This document shows, one piece after another, positions 1 to 9,470 of a DNA stretch of 64,000 nt (position 1 is its first letter; each line of letters opens with the position of its first letter). The notes under the pieces are model-generated. The model was not told where the DNA came from. It saw only the letters and a list, made by a program, of their open reading frames with translations, and ran no database searches. The DNA is from CAZHZT01 sp964537285 (GTDB lineage: Bacteria; Bacteroidota; Bacteroidia; Chitinophagales; Saprospiraceae): the NCBI GenBank assembly GCA_964537285.1, contig CAZHZT010000004.1, forward strand, positions 23,750 through 87,749, in the 5' to 3' direction. The translations under genes and the position numbers were made by a program.

Positions 1-2485
1 CTTGAAAGAGCGAAATTTTGACTTCGCCGTTAGTGGGGGCGCAAAACTTAATGGCATTGGACAACAAATTGATAAATACTTGAATAAGCTTATCGCGATC
101 TCCTTTTATTTCTAAGGGGATATCAGTGAGTTCACATTGATGGCCGATGTGTTTTTCCTCAAATAATTGTTGTAAACCTACGTAAGCCTGGTTAACGACT
201 TTGTTTAAAATAATAAATTTTGGTTCAAACGTATTTTTTTGGGCTTCAAGCTTTCGCAGGTCCAGCACCTGATTGATGAGACGGCCAAGCCGCTCGCATT
301 CACTAACCACGATGTCCAGGTATGTATCCTTCTTTTCTTCTGGTAAATCAGGATTGTCTAATAGTATTTTCGAAAAGGATTTAATAGAAGTAATAGGGGT
401 TCTTAATTCATGGGTAATGGTATTGATGAAATCCGCCTTTAGGCGGTCCAATTCTTTTAGTCGTTCATTGGCAATTCGTAGTTTGTTAGCGGCTGCTTCG
501 AGTTCTGATGATTTTTGCTCCAGCGCACGACTGTATTCCATAATTTCTTGTGTTTGTTCGAGCAAGTCCATCATTTCTTTAGGACTGACGGGCTCTTCTC
601 TGATAATAGAACCAATAATTACTCCGGCAGAAGCGGCTCCCATCGCCCCGGCCAGATGGGTTTCGGCATAACGGATCAGGGATTTAGGGGCGTCTTTTTT
701 AAGTTTTAATTCAACAAGATGCTTTTTTTCATAATCTTTAAGTAAAGTGTTTGTTTTTTGTTCTCCTAAAAATCGATTCAGTAACTGAACAAGCTCTTTG
801 GTCTGAGCCTGAACCATCATTTCACTGGTTTTTTTTAAGGGGTTTTTTCTAAAAATATCCACAAACAGCTCTGCTTGCCGAATCTCAATGGTGTTTTGGG
901 AGGCAAACAAAGAGACACCCACCATTGAAACCGTATTTAATAGCAAGCTCCAAAAAGCAGCGTGTGCAATAGGGCTCATTCCTTCATAGCCAAAAAATGC
1001 ATAAGGTCGGAAAATGGATAATCCTAAAATTCCTTCTTCCATAAACTTGCCTTGTATCAGTCCCGATTCCGCCAATGTAGGAATCGGAAGCGAAATGGCC
1101 CAAACTGTAAAACCTACGATTAGGCCTGTAGTCACTCCTTTTGCAGTGGCTTGTTTCCAATAAAGACTACCGACCATGGCGGGAATCAATTGAGCTACAG
1201 CTGTAAATGAAATCAAACCAATGGACACCAAAGGATATTCTACACCCACAAGTTTGTAGTACCCGTATGCTAAAAACAAAATGATGACTACACTCATGCG
1301 CCTGACTCCCAAAAAACGCTTACTAAAATCTTCTGGATAAGGTCGTTCCAAACCTGCTGACCCAAGAATAGCCGGTAGTAACAGGTTGTTACTCGACATT
1401 ATGCTGAGGGCGATTACAGATACGATCACCATACCCGTTGCTGCGGAAAGCCCTCCAAGGAATACCAATAAAGCAATGCCGGTTCGGCCGTATTCCATAG
1501 GGAGTCTCAACACGTAGGTGTCTGCTTCAAAACCTGATTGTTCCCCAAATATCAAAGAACCTCCAAACGCAATGGGTAGTACAAAAATATTGATCAAAAA
1601 CAAGTATAAGGGCAATATCCAGGATGCTTTTCGGACGAAGTCCACATTGTCATTCTCTACAACAGCCATATGAAATTGCCGGGGTAAAAATAAGATCGCG
1701 GACATTGAAATGAAGGTCAGCCAGAGCCAGGTCCAGCCATCTAATCCGGCTCCCTCCATTGTAAATAACTTCGAGAGTTGTGGTAATTCTCCGGCTTTTC
1801 CAAAGATATCTCCAAAACCATTGAAGATGCCATAAGTCACAAAAATTCCAACGGTAAGAAATGCGGCTAGTTTTATAATGGATTCAAAAGCTATTGCTGC
1901 CACTAATCCTTCATGCCTTTCGTTCGGATCGAGCTTTCTAACCCCGAATATTATGGTGAAAAAGGTTAGGGCTGTCGCCACGTAAAGCGCCGGATCTTCA
2001 TAAAAAGGCGATGCTGCCAAATGGTCAAAAGCTAGCTGGCTCCTGTTGGTCAGGGTTTGAATGCTAAATGCAATGGCTTTAAGCTGAATGGAAATGTAGG
2101 GTACTATCCCCAGAATCAATACCAGCGTAACAATTATACCCAGGCTGGTGCTTTTTCCATATCTGGCAGAAATAAAGTCAGCAATGGAGGTAATCCTCTG
2201 TTCTTTACTGATTGCTATTATTTTGCGAAGCACCAGCATGAAAAGAGGGGCCATCAACGTTGGCCCCAGGTATATAGGCAGGAATCCAATACCTGAGGTA
2301 GCGGCTCTTCCCACACTTCCGTAGTAGGTCCATGCTGTACAGTAAACAGCTAGTGAGAGCGAATATATGTAGGGATTATTAGTGAGGCTTTTCCCGACTT
2401 CGGCTCTTCGTTCGCTGTAGTACGCTATGATAAACAATAAAAAAACATAAAGAATGGCCGCAATGACTACTAAAATCGGACTCAT
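1..2485 (-). CDS. Sodium:solute symporter-sensor histidine kinase fusion (CbrA/CrbS-like), 3' end cut by window edge
   Basis: Read on the minus strand from the ATG at 2485-2483, an open frame runs to the left edge. The first ~600 residues are a multi-helix sodium:solute symporter (SSS) domain starting MSPILVVIAAILYVFLL. A linker follows, then a HisKA domain with the phospho-acceptor box HELRTPITSIKSFS near nt 380-420 and the start of a HATPase domain (INLLSNAIKF N-box near nt 40-70); the rest is outside the window. Proteins of this architecture (CbrA, CrbS) sense small solutes at the membrane and phosphorylate a response regulator; CrbS controls the acetate switch in some proteobacteria. Its place at the end of a symporter operon fits a sensor of the transported solute. 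The ligand is inference. The start overlaps the stop of the small frame upstream (ATGA). Confidence 0.9.
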   Translation of the reverse strand, partial: MSPILVVIAAILYVFLLFIIAYYSERRAEVGKSLTNNPYIYSLSLAVYCTAWTYYGSVGRAATSGIGFLPIYLGPTLMAPLFMLVLRKIIAISKEQRITSIADFISARYGKSTSLGIIVTLVLILGIVPYISIQLKAIAFSIQTLTNRSQLAFDHLAASPFYEDPALYVATALTFFTIIFGVRKLDPNERHEGLVAAIAFESIIKLAAFLTVGIFVTYGIFNGFGDIFGKAGELPQLSKLFTMEGAGLDGWTWLWLTFISMSAILFLPRQFHMAVVENDNVDFVRKASWILPLYLFLINIFVLPIAFGGSLIFGEQSGFEADTYVLRLPMEYGRTGIALLVFLGGLSAATGMVIVSVIALSIMSSNNLLLPAILGSAGLERPYPEDFSKRFLGVRRMSVVIILFLAYGYYKLVGVEYPLVSIGLISFTAVAQLIPAMVGSLYWKQATAKGVTTGLIVGFTVWAISLPIPTLAESGLIQGKFMEEGILGLSIFRPYAFFGYEGMSPIAHAAFWSLLLNTVSMVGVSLFASQNTIEIRQAELFVDIFRKNPLKKTSEMMVQAQTKELVQLLNRFLGEQKTNTLLKDYEKKHLVELKLKKDAPKSLIRYAETHLAGAMGAASAGVIIGSIIREEPVSPKEMMDLLEQTQEIMEYSRALEQKSSELEAAANKLRIANERLKELDRLKADFINTITHELRTPITSIKSFSKILLDNPDLPEEKKDTYLDIVVSECERLGRLINQVLDLRKLEAQKNTFEPKFIILNKVVNQAYVGLQQLFEEKHIGHQCELTDIPLEIKGDRDKLIQVFINLLSNAIKFCAPTNGEVKISLFQ

Positions 2486-2680
2486 ATTTTCCTTCTTCTT
2501 ACTAATTGGTATATTAAAAATATAAAAATAAACCAACCTAAAAAGAGGTATCTGAATAATGGAGGAAATCCTTGATGCTTTGCCTCGTCCCAAAAGGAGG
2601 GTATTTCAATCAAGGGCGAATTAAATATGAGAAAACCCAGAAAAAAAAAAGGCTATGTATTTAGCAGTTTGCTTCGGCAT
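2482..2680 (-). pseudogene. Small membrane protein interrupted by a T10 homopolymer (frameshifted)
   Basis: The frame starts at ATG 2680-2678 (MPKQTAKYIAFFF), directly coupled to the stop of the upstream gene (TAATG). It runs into ten Ts (plus-strand A run 2641-2650), after which the coding frame is shifted. With nine Ts the product would be one protein of about 65 residues that continues LGFLIFNSPLIEIPSFWDE and ends in a hydrophobic helix and RRRKI, its TGA overlapping the kinase ATG. Coupling on both sides argues that this is a real operon member. The extra T may be a sequencing error, a true mutation, or a slippage site. I do not recognise the family; one or two membrane segments are likely. 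Confidence 0.6.
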
Positions 2681-2886
2681 TAAGCTTCTTTATCTTTGGC
2701 CAGTAAACTTGGATTCAGAACCTTGCTCTGTATCAAGGCCCACAAAAATACTAAACTAAATACTCCTAGCGCAATTGATACCCCATAATGTCCATTTAAT
2801 TGAGGTTCAATCAAAAATCTTATGAATAAAGTGCCGATAATATAAATTGCGGCAACGAAGTCTGATACTTTATGTCCTAGCCTCAT
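2680..2886 (-). CDS. Small two-helix membrane protein, unknown
   Basis: A 68-residue protein. The longer open frame begins further upstream, but that part runs through the perfect hairpin at 2944-3000, so I chose the internal ATG at 2886-2884 (MRLGHKVSDFVAAIYI). Two hydrophobic stretches (residues ~9-25 and ~38-55) suggest a hairpin membrane protein, ending in a charged tail LLAKDKEA. It lies between the symporter large subunit and the symporter-kinase fusion, and its stop is coupled to the next small gene. An accessory role in transport or sensing is inference from position only. Confidence 0.65.
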   Translation of the reverse strand: MRLGHKVSDFVAAIYIIGTLFIRFLIEPQLNGHYGVSIALGVFSLVFLWALIQSKVLNPSLLAKDKEA

Positions 2887-2943
2887 TTTGAAATTATTTA
2901 AATAAAAATTTGTCAAACAACTAAATTTGTAAGAAGAATCGAT

Positions 2944-3000
2944 GGAGAGAAGCCTGTTCCCAAACCTTTCGCAGAAAGGTTTGGGAACAGGCTTCTCTCC
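2944..3000. terminator. Perfect 27-bp-arm hairpin
   Basis: Two perfect 27-bp arms (2944-2970 and 2974-3000) are separated by three bases, GCA, closed by a C-G pair. It lies just after the symporter stop and before the small membrane gene on the minus strand. There is no clear U tract on the minus-strand transcript, so it may attenuate, protect a 3' end, or be one of the mobile palindromes. GCA is a stable GNA triloop in single-stranded DNA, like the GAA caps of family A. Confidence 0.7.
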
Positions 3001-3019
3001 AAAAAAAACTTCTTCATTT

Positions 3020-4796
3020 TTAATGATCATGTGCTTCACCTGCACCCTTAGGAATACGAATATCTTCAACAATATCCTGTACTTCCTGAGGCGGAGCCGG
3101 CGTTAATCTCGAAACGGTAAAAGAAACCAAGAGGTTAACCACCATGGCTACCGTACCAAAACCTTCCGGAGAAATACCGAACCACCAATCGTCCTTAGTG
3201 CCACCACCAAGAAGACCGAGTTTGTACTTCAACATGTAGAAAAGCATAAGGGTAATACCGATAACCATGCCCCAAATAGCCCCTTCTCGATTCATGCGTT
3301 TGTCAAATATCCCTAAAATAATAGCAGGGAAGAAGGAAGCAGCGGCCAGACCAAAGGCCAGAGCTACCGTAGCTGCTACGAAACCGGGAGGATTGATACC
3401 GAAATAACCTGCTACAAGTACGGCAAAAACGGCACCACCACGTGCCCAAAGCAATTCTTCTTTTTCGGACATGTTCGGCTTGATCTGCATTTTCATCAAA
3501 TCGCGAGAGATTGCTGTAGAAATTACCAACATCAAACCTGCAGCGGTAGATAAAGCAGCGGCCAAGCCTCCTGCGGCAACCAAAGCAATAACCCATTTAG
3601 GAAGATTTGCAATTTCAGGATTAGCCAATACCATGATATCTCTGTCTACATAAAGCTCGTTTTGTGAGTCTGGGTTTGGATTTGTAACAACACGCTCACC
3701 GGAACGACCTCTTTCATCCCCGAAAGTTGGTTTTTTATCGGCTAATGCAGCACCAGCTACATAATCAATCTTTCCGTCACTATTTTTATCTGCCCAGGCC
3801 AATAGGCCAGTGTCTTCCCATTTCTTGAACCATGCAGGTAGTTCGGCGTAATCTGTTTTGTTGACCGTCTGGATCATATTCGTTCTTGCGAATACAGCAA
3901 TTGCTGGTGCCGTTGTATACAGAATAGCGATAAAAACTAAAGCATAACCCGCTGATTTACGCGCATCCCTTACTTTAGGTACGGTAAAGAAACGTACAAT
4001 TACGTGGGGCAAACCTGCTGTACCTACCATCAATGCAAAGGTAATGGCGAATACATCAATCATTGATTTACTACCATTGGTATATTCTGTAAATCCTAAT
4101 TCTGTATGCAGTTGATCCAGTTTGTCAAGCAAAATACATTCCGGAACCATCCTGAACAACGCCACCAAATCCTAATTGTGGAATGACATTTCCCGTCATG
4201 GTCATAGAAATAAAGAAGGCTGGTACCATATAAGCAAAGATCAATACGCAGTACTGTGCTACCTGTGTATAAGTAATCCCTTTCATACCACCCAGTACAG
4301 CATAAATGAATACGATCACCATACCGATTACTACTCCCAGGTTAATGTCAACCTCCAGGAAGCGGGAGAATACCACTCCTACACCGCGCATCTGACCGGC
4401 AACATAAGTAAAGGATACGATAATCGCACAAACTACTGCTACTGTTCTCGCTACATTGGAATAATAGCGATCCCCGATAAAATCGGGAACGGTAAACTTA
4501 CCGAATTTTCGCAGATATGGGGCCAGAAGCAAGGCCAGTAGTACATAACCTCCTGTCCAACCCATAAGGAATACGCCGCCATCATAGCCCATAAAGGCAA
4601 TAAGGCCGGCCATCGAAATAAAAGAAGCTGCTGACATCCAGTCGGCGGCCGTAGCCATACCGTTCGCTAGAGGAGGTACCCCTCCACCTGCTACATAAAA
4701 CTCTTTGGTTGAACCGGCTCTCGCCCAGATCGCGATCGCGATATAAAGAGCGAAGGTGATCCCTACGATCAGGGTCGTCCATGCTAATACATTCAT
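3020..4796 (-). CDS. Sodium:solute symporter large subunit, VC_2705 subfamily (ActP-like), split by a +1 frameshift
   Basis: Two overlapping frames make one symporter. The N-terminal part (4125-4796, MNVLAWTTLIVGITFALYIA, 223 aa) holds the first transmembrane helices and DWMSAASFISMAGLIAFMGYDG, typical of the SSS family. The C-terminal part (3020-4168) resumes the family sequence at LLDKLDQLHTELGFTEY and continues through ITFALMVGTAGLPHVIVRFF to the end. Removing one T from the TTTT run at 4131-4134 joins them into ~590 residues, the usual length. The gene follows its small subunit (DUF4212), matching the TIGR03647/TIGR03648 two-component symporter pair, which import organic acids such as acetate. 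A loop of ~60 hydrophilic residues (DKNSDGKIDYVAGAALAD) is present. Whether the frameshift is real decides whether the transporter works. Confidence 0.88.
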
Positions 4797-4876
4797 AATA
4801 ATATATGTTTAATATTTTTTAATGTTGTTTTATAACTTTTCTATTCCCGTTAACCGTTGACTGTTTCCCGCGATTT

Positions 4877-5110
4877 TTAATCTTCGTATACATCAAATTC
4901 TTTATCGAGCTTATTCATAAGCCAGACGTATACGAAGATGAGTATTACAAATACATAAATGGATCCTTGATGGGCAAACCAGAAGCCTAGCTTAAAGCCC
5001 CCCATACGGATGTTATTTAGCGGCTCTACTAAGAAGATGCCGAATACATAGGAAACCACGAACCATATGGCTAAGAGGATGAGCACATAGGTGATATTCC
5101 ATTTCCACAA
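4877..5110 (-). CDS. DUF4212 sodium:solute symporter small subunit
   Basis: A 77-residue protein with two membrane helices (YVLILLAIWFVVSYVFGIFL and SIYVFVILIFVYVWLMNKLD), matching the DUF4212/TIGR03647 family of symporter small subunits. It is followed after 80 bp by the large subunit. An in-frame TGA lies just upstream, so the start must be the TTG at 5110-5108 or later. That TTG sits inside a family B half-site (GTTCTTTGACATAAATTGTG), so a repeat abuts and may have replaced the native start. Expression from such a start may be weak. Function is firm from family and neighbour. Confidence 0.85.
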   Translation of the reverse strand: MWKWNITYVLILLAIWFVVSYVFGIFLVEPLNNIRMGGFKLGFWFAHQGSIYVFVILIFVYVWLMNKLDKEFDVYED

Positions 5111-5148
5111 TTTATGTCAAAGAACGAACATTTTAAACGCACAAAACT

Positions 5149-6483
5149 TTATAAGGAAATATGCCCTTGAAGGCGGATTTGAGATACTGTTTGGACGTCG
5201 CCATTCGCATCAAAACCACCTTCACGTGGATCGGAGACGTAGTGGTATTCCAAGGTGATTTTAGCATGGTGGCCATTTATTAGGTAATTGACTCCGATAT
5301 CCAGGGCACTTGGAGCATCATCAAAACCATCATAACTGGATGTCTGGTAGGATACATAAGGCATTATGCTGAGTGGTTTTACATAATATCCGGCATGCCC
5401 GTAAATTACATTACCCGTTCCTGCCCATCTGCTGGTGTAATTATCGCTAAGGCCAGCATTTAAACCTGCAAGTTCTAAGTCGGAAGAGCCGTATTGAAAA
5501 TTCATGAATGAAGCATAAGCGGTAAGTGCTCCCTTAGGGGTGGGCAAGTTGAGAAAAGCATCTACTGCAAAGTGGAAAACATCCTCGTGGGCGAGATCTC
5601 TGCTGTTATACATTCCGTTAGGATGTGCAAAAAATCCGGCACCAAGTGCAAGAACTTTCTTTTTATCGAAATAAGTACCTACAATATATGGAAGCTTTGT
5701 CGACTCTGTATCCCAAAGATTGTAACGGAAGTAACCTTCTATAATTGTTCTTCCGAGTGGATCTCCATTGTTGTCTGGTGTGGATGCCCCGGTATACGTT
5801 AAAATCTGCAAAGTATCTGCCGGAGTAGAATAACTTCTCCCGCCTCCAAGGGGGTTATTCAAACCGGGAGAGTTAACGGCTAAACGGTAATCAAATTTTC
5901 CAATTGCTCCCTTAGCATAAACGCCTAAGTGACGTGCAAATTGATCCGTAATACCTAATGAATGCCAGTGAACAAATGGCCTTGACTGATCTAAAGTCAT
6001 GAAGTTAAGCGTACTTTGACTGGCAAGCCTTGTTAATCCCTTCCAATAATGCAAACCTGCACCAATATATAATTCATCGAAGACCTTGTACTCGGTCCAT
6101 GCATCGTGAAGAAAAAGTTGAGCAGCATCATCGCCGGTTCGGTTACCCAGAGCTGTTAAGTTGCTAGTACTTAGGCCATTCAAACCGAAATGGGTAAGGA
6201 TTAAAAACTTTGGAGAAACCTGCGCATAAGCCAAAAATCTGGAACGTCTGATGGAAGGCGTAACGGTTAGCTTCGAGTCTTCAATGTCCAGATTGTTAGT
6301 AGTTGCCCACATTTGATGCCAGACAATGAAGCGTATGTACTTGTTGCCACTGTCATCAAGTTTTACAGAAAGCGGTTTATAGCTGTGATCTTCGTCCTGG
6401 GCTGTTGCTGTTTGGTAGCCCAGGCTTAGTAGCATTACCGCTAAAAATAAGAGGATGGTAATTCTTTTTGCCATAATCATCAA
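5149..6483 (-). CDS. Outer-membrane porin-like beta-barrel protein
   Basis: 444 residues with a signal peptide (MAKRITILLFLAVMLLSLGYQTATAQ, start possibly at the MAKRI codon, 6474). The mature part has alternating aromatic and polar strands (FIVWHQMWATTNN, FLAYAQVSPKFLILTHFGLN, LYIGAGLHYWKGL) and ends in a strand finishing with a hydrophobic residue (IRLQGHISL), as in beta-barrels of the phosphate-selective O/P-like porin type. It is the first gene of the run of minus-strand uptake genes, so it probably lets the same solute cross the outer membrane. Two TATATA-N6-TATATA palindromes lie upstream (6528 and 6673). The substrate is unknown. Confidence 0.75.
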   Translation of the reverse strand: MMIMAKRITILLFLAVMLLSLGYQTATAQDEDHSYKPLSVKLDDSGNKYIRFIVWHQMWATTNNLDIEDSKLTVTPSIRRSRFLAYAQVSPKFLILTHFGLNGLSTSNLTALGNRTGDDAAQLFLHDAWTEYKVFDELYIGAGLHYWKGLTRLASQSTLNFMTLDQSRPFVHWHSLGITDQFARHLGVYAKGAIGKFDYRLAVNSPGLNNPLGGGRSYSTPADTLQILTYTGASTPDNNGDPLGRTIIEGYFRYNLWDTESTKLPYIVGTYFDKKKVLALGAGFFAHPNGMYNSRDLAHEDVFHFAVDAFLNLPTPKGALTAYASFMNFQYGSSDLELAGLNAGLSDNYTSRWAGTGNVIYGHAGYYVKPLSIMPYVSYQTSSYDGFDDAPSALDIGVNYLINGHHAKITLEYHYVSDPREGGFDANGDVQTVSQIRLQGHISL

Positions 6484-6527
6484 TTTTAAAATTATTACTT
6501 ACTTTCTGACTAATTATGACATAAAAG

Positions 6528-6545
6528 TATATAGATATCTATATA
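6528..6545. promoter_or_regulatory. Operator-like palindrome TATATA-GATATC-TATATA
   Basis: A perfect 18-bp palindrome 45 bp upstream of the porin start. The same TATATA-N6-TATATA architecture recurs at 6673, 12070 and 18846, each time in a 5' region, which suggests a shared dimeric transcription factor. The nearest candidate is the ArsR-type regulator at 7040-7336. Confidence 0.6.
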
Positions 6546-6672
6546 TTTCAAAATTATTTTTGGCTTAAATTTATAATAGTTTTAAATTAAAAAATATTCG
6601 AAACAAATTCATTTTTGTAAATAATTGATTATCAGGTGTTAAAATTTGAAGGCCTTGACTCTTATTGGAGTG

Positions 6673-6690
6673 TATATATTTAGATATATA
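6673..6690. promoter_or_regulatory. Operator-like palindrome TATATA-TTTAGA-TATATA
   Basis: Second copy of the TATATA-N6-TATATA site, 190 bp upstream of the porin gene and between it and the ArsR-type gene. The spacer is less symmetric than in the 6528 copy. Two sites before one promoter would allow looping or cooperative binding; that is inference. Confidence 0.5.
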
Positions 6691-6788
6691 ACCTTTTAGA
6701 TGTGATGAGGCAAAATAAAAGCGGGTCTATTAATTAATTGACTCACTTTTATTACTGTTTTTATATGTACATAGTTATATATTTCAGT

Positions 6789-6920
6789 AATTCTCGCTAT
6801 TCCTTTTAGAGGGAGGCCGAAAGGGCTATTTTGCTTCGCAAAATAGCCCTTTCGGCCTCCCTCTAAAGAAAATATCGCTGCGAAGTGGCGTAAATTTGGA
6901 TTTCCAAAACGAAAATTGCT
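6789..6920. repeat. Family A three-hairpin element, copy 1
   Basis: It begins AATTCTCGC and ends AAAACGAAAATTGCT, an inverted pair. The central perfect palindrome (6805-6867) has the stem AGAGGGAGGCCGAAAGGGCTA capped by TTTTGC-TTC-GCAAAA, which reads GCGAAGC on the other strand. A smaller GC-rich hairpin lies on the right side. The remainder of the 6484-7039 gap holds only the two operator-like sites and AT-rich sequence, plus a decayed match (about 6950-6975) to the frame at 43309-43503. Confidence 0.85.
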
Positions 6921-7039
6921 GTATATATCTAATGCAAGTTACGATTTACTAAAATGAGGCTAAATCGTCGGTAATTTATTTCAATGCGAGGCATCAAGGG
7001 GAGACTTGTTGATTATTGTCCGTTAGCCGTTTCTCAAAA

Positions 7040-7336
7040 TCAAGATAAAGAAACCCTTGTAAGCACTTCAACAATCGTAAAAAACTCGTCATGAGCCAAG
7101 GAATAGAAAGAACTTTTACCTTCTCTTTCTACATCGAGAATGTTCTTATTCTTCATTATACGCAAGTGGTGAGACGCTACAGCCTGTTCTATCTTTAGTT
7201 GCTTGTATATATCTGTTACAGACATTCTATTCTTCTTGTGTAGAAGGTCAACTATAGCAATTCTGATCGGATGGGCGATAGCACGTAACGTTTCCGTCGA
7301 ATCTTCCAGGAACTGTATGTCAAAATGTGTTTTCAT
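7040..7336 (-). CDS. ArsR-type winged-helix transcriptional regulator without cysteines
   Basis: 98 residues with the ArsR/SmtB fold signature: LRAIAHPIRIAIVDLLHKKNR, then the helix-turn-helix SVTDIYKQLKIEQAVASHHLRIMKNKNIL and the wing VEREGKSSFYSLA. It has no cysteine at all and lacks the ELCVCDL metal motif, so it is unlikely to be an alpha-3 metal sensor. It lies between the uptake operon and the cNMP/CBS/DUF294 gene. Members like this bind short AT-rich inverted repeats; the TATATA-N6-TATATA palindromes nearby and in the PHA region are plausible targets. That link is inference. Confidence 0.85.
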   Translation of the reverse strand: MKTHFDIQFLEDSTETLRAIAHPIRIAIVDLLHKKNRMSVTDIYKQLKIEQAVASHHLRIMKNKNILDVEREGKSSFYSLAHDEFFTIVEVLTRVSLS

Positions 7337-7470
7337 CTAAATATGTAGATAAGCGAATATTTAACAAAAATAAGTTAATTTGGTTCTCATTCGAAGTTGT
7401 CAAATTTCTTTATATTTAAGGACTGGATTAACTTGTTTTTATTAAGAAATTGATATACAGCAGATTAACT

Positions 7471-9405
7471 ATGGCAAATACAATATCGACCCGGATTGCA
7501 GATTTTTTGAAAAACTTTCCTCCCTTTTCTTTCATGGATTGGGAAAACCTGGAGCAGGTCAGTCATCAGGCCAATGTGAAATATTTTCCCAAAGGAGAAT
7601 TTGTTTTTGAGAAAGAAGAAGCGGCGGGAAAATTCTTTTACATCGTAAAAGACGGTGCGGTTGAATTACTCGATAAAAAAAACGATGAAGAAGTGCTGGT
7701 AGAAGTTTGCGATGAAGGAGATTTGTTCGGCCTGCGCGCTTTGATCGCCGGAGATCAATACAGGCTCTCTGCCCGGGCTCATGAGGATACCCTGCTTTAT
7801 CTTATTCCGACAAAGGTTTTTCAGCCTATTTTAGAATCCAACTCAAAGATTGCTTATTATTTGGCTTCTACCTTTGCTTCTGATCGAGCGGCTAACTTTA
7901 AAAAGAAAGGAGAGGATCGCTTATTTCTTAGTTCAAATCAACAGCCAAGGGATGCCTATCGTTTGGTGGAAGTTCAGTCCTTTGAATCTTTTAAAATCCC
8001 TGTTGTTTGTTTACCAAATATTTCTATTCAAGAAGGTGCATTGATTATGACCGAAAACGAGGTGGGGTCAATCATTGTCGTAAACGAAAATAGGCAGCCC
8101 GTAGGAATAGTGACAGATACCGATCTTCGGAAAAAAGTAGCCACCGGAGCATTCGGTTTATCCGATCCCATCTCTGCGATTATGACTTCTCCGGTTATTA
8201 CTATTTCTGCCGGGCTTTCGGTAGCTGAGGTGCAAATCACCATGATTCGTCATAAAGTACACCATTTATGTGTTACTGTAGACGGAACGGATCAAAGCCC
8301 GGTGAGAGGAGTGATTTCTGAACATGATCTACTGGTTATTCAAGGGAACAGTCCTGCTATTTTAGTACGAGAGATCAACAAGTGCAAGGATGTTCAAAGG
8401 ATTAGGCTCTTGCGTGAAAAAGCGGAACATCTCCTGGCTGACTATCTGGAACAGGAAGTGGCCATTTCATTCATTGCGGATGTAATGACAGAGGTGAATG
8501 ATGCCATTATTATAAAGACTATCCAAATGAGCGAAGCCGAATTAAGGGAAGAAGGAAAAGAATTGCCTGATATTCAATATTGCTGGCTGGCTTTAGGAAG
8601 TGAAGGTCGGGAAGAGCAACTGCTTCGCACAGATCAAGATAATGCCCTGGTTTTTGAGAATGTCCCTGAGGCTCATTATGAAAGGGTTAAATCTCAATTT
8701 CTGGTGCTGGCAGAAAAGGTGACGGATAAGCTAAACGAAGCAGGCTTTGTTTACTGCCCGGCAGATATGATGGCTCGCAACCCTAAGTGGTGTTTATCTC
8801 AGGAAGAATGGGAAAAGCAGTTCGGCAAATGGATTTACCAACCGGGCGAAAAAGAAGTCATGCATTCAACCATCTTTTTTGATTACCGGCCCGTTTATGG
8901 AGATTTTTCACTACCAGAAGCCCTCACCGAAAAAATCTATCAGGACATTGACCAGCAAAGCATCTTTCTATCTTTCTTAGCTAAAAATGCGCTTCAGAAC
9001 CCTCCGCCTCTGAGTTTTTTCCGCGGGTTCATTGTAGAACGCAATGGCGAACACAAAAATGAATTCGACATCAAAGCCCGCGCTATGATGCCGTTGGTAG
9101 ATGCTGCCCGGGTATTAACTCTTCACGCTAAAGTAGGAGGGATTAACAATACTTTTAAGCGCTATGAAAAATTGGCAGAATTGGAACCCCAGAACCGGGA
9201 ATTGTTTGAACAAGCGGCTGATGCTTATGAAATTCTTATGCGCTTTCGCGCAATGCAAGGTTTGAGAAATAATGACACCGGTCGTTTTTTCAAGCCTGAA
9301 GAGTTGAACAAAATGCAGCGGCTGCTTTTGCGCAATAGCTTTCAGCCAATTGCGGAATTACAGCGTTTGTTAAAAACGCGCTTCCGGTTGGGGTATATGA
9401 TGTAG
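7471..9405 (+). CDS. cNMP-binding/CBS/DUF294 nucleotidyltransferase-like protein
   Basis: About 644 residues from MANTISTR (ATG 7471); an earlier in-frame start at 7450 would add seven residues. Domains in order: a cyclic-nucleotide-binding beta-roll (about residues 10-140, GEFVFEKEEAAGKFFYIVKDG), a pair of CBS domains (about 185-295, NEVGSIIVVNENRQPVGIVTDTDLR and a second ending GVISEHDLL), then a DUF294 nucleotidyltransferase-like domain with the motif LGSEGREEQLLRTDQDNA and a C-terminal substrate-binding helical domain. In proteobacteria this protein stands beside VC_2705-type symporters and a DnaQ-like exonuclease; the same trio is seen here, so a role in controlling organic-acid uptake or acetate metabolism by adenylate or cyclic nucleotide level is likely. 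The enzymatic activity is not established for the family. Confidence 0.92.
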   Translation: MANTISTRIADFLKNFPPFSFMDWENLEQVSHQANVKYFPKGEFVFEKEEAAGKFFYIVKDGAVELLDKKNDEEVLVEVCDEGDLFGLRALIAGDQYRLSARAHEDTLLYLIPTKVFQPILESNSKIAYYLASTFASDRAANFKKKGEDRLFLSSNQQPRDAYRLVEVQSFESFKIPVVCLPNISIQEGALIMTENEVGSIIVVNENRQPVGIVTDTDLRKKVATGAFGLSDPISAIMTSPVITISAGLSVAEVQITMIRHKVHHLCVTVDGTDQSPVRGVISEHDLLVIQGNSPAILVREINKCKDVQRIRLLREKAEHLLADYLEQEVAISFIADVMTEVNDAIIIKTIQMSEAELREEGKELPDIQYCWLALGSEGREEQLLRTDQDNALVFENVPEAHYERVKSQFLVLAEKVTDKLNEAGFVYCPADMMARNPKWCLSQEEWEKQFGKWIYQPGEKEVMHSTIFFDYRPVYGDFSLPEALTEKIYQDIDQQSIFLSFLAKNALQNPPPLSFFRGFIVERNGEHKNEFDIKARAMMPLVDAARVLTLHAKVGGINNTFKRYEKLAELEPQNRELFEQAADAYEILMRFRAMQGLRNNDTGRFFKPEELNKMQRLLLRNSFQPIAELQRLLKTRFRLGYMM

Positions 9406-9470
9406 AATAAACTTTAGTGCTTATTGAAGTGGTGAGAAAGTCTATTGCTCCTGGCAAGGAAGTTTTGTTT

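Noticed and set aside
273..671. Plus-strand frame of 132 residues
   Set aside because: It is antisense to the kinase domain of the symporter-kinase fusion, which has clear motifs in the other strand.
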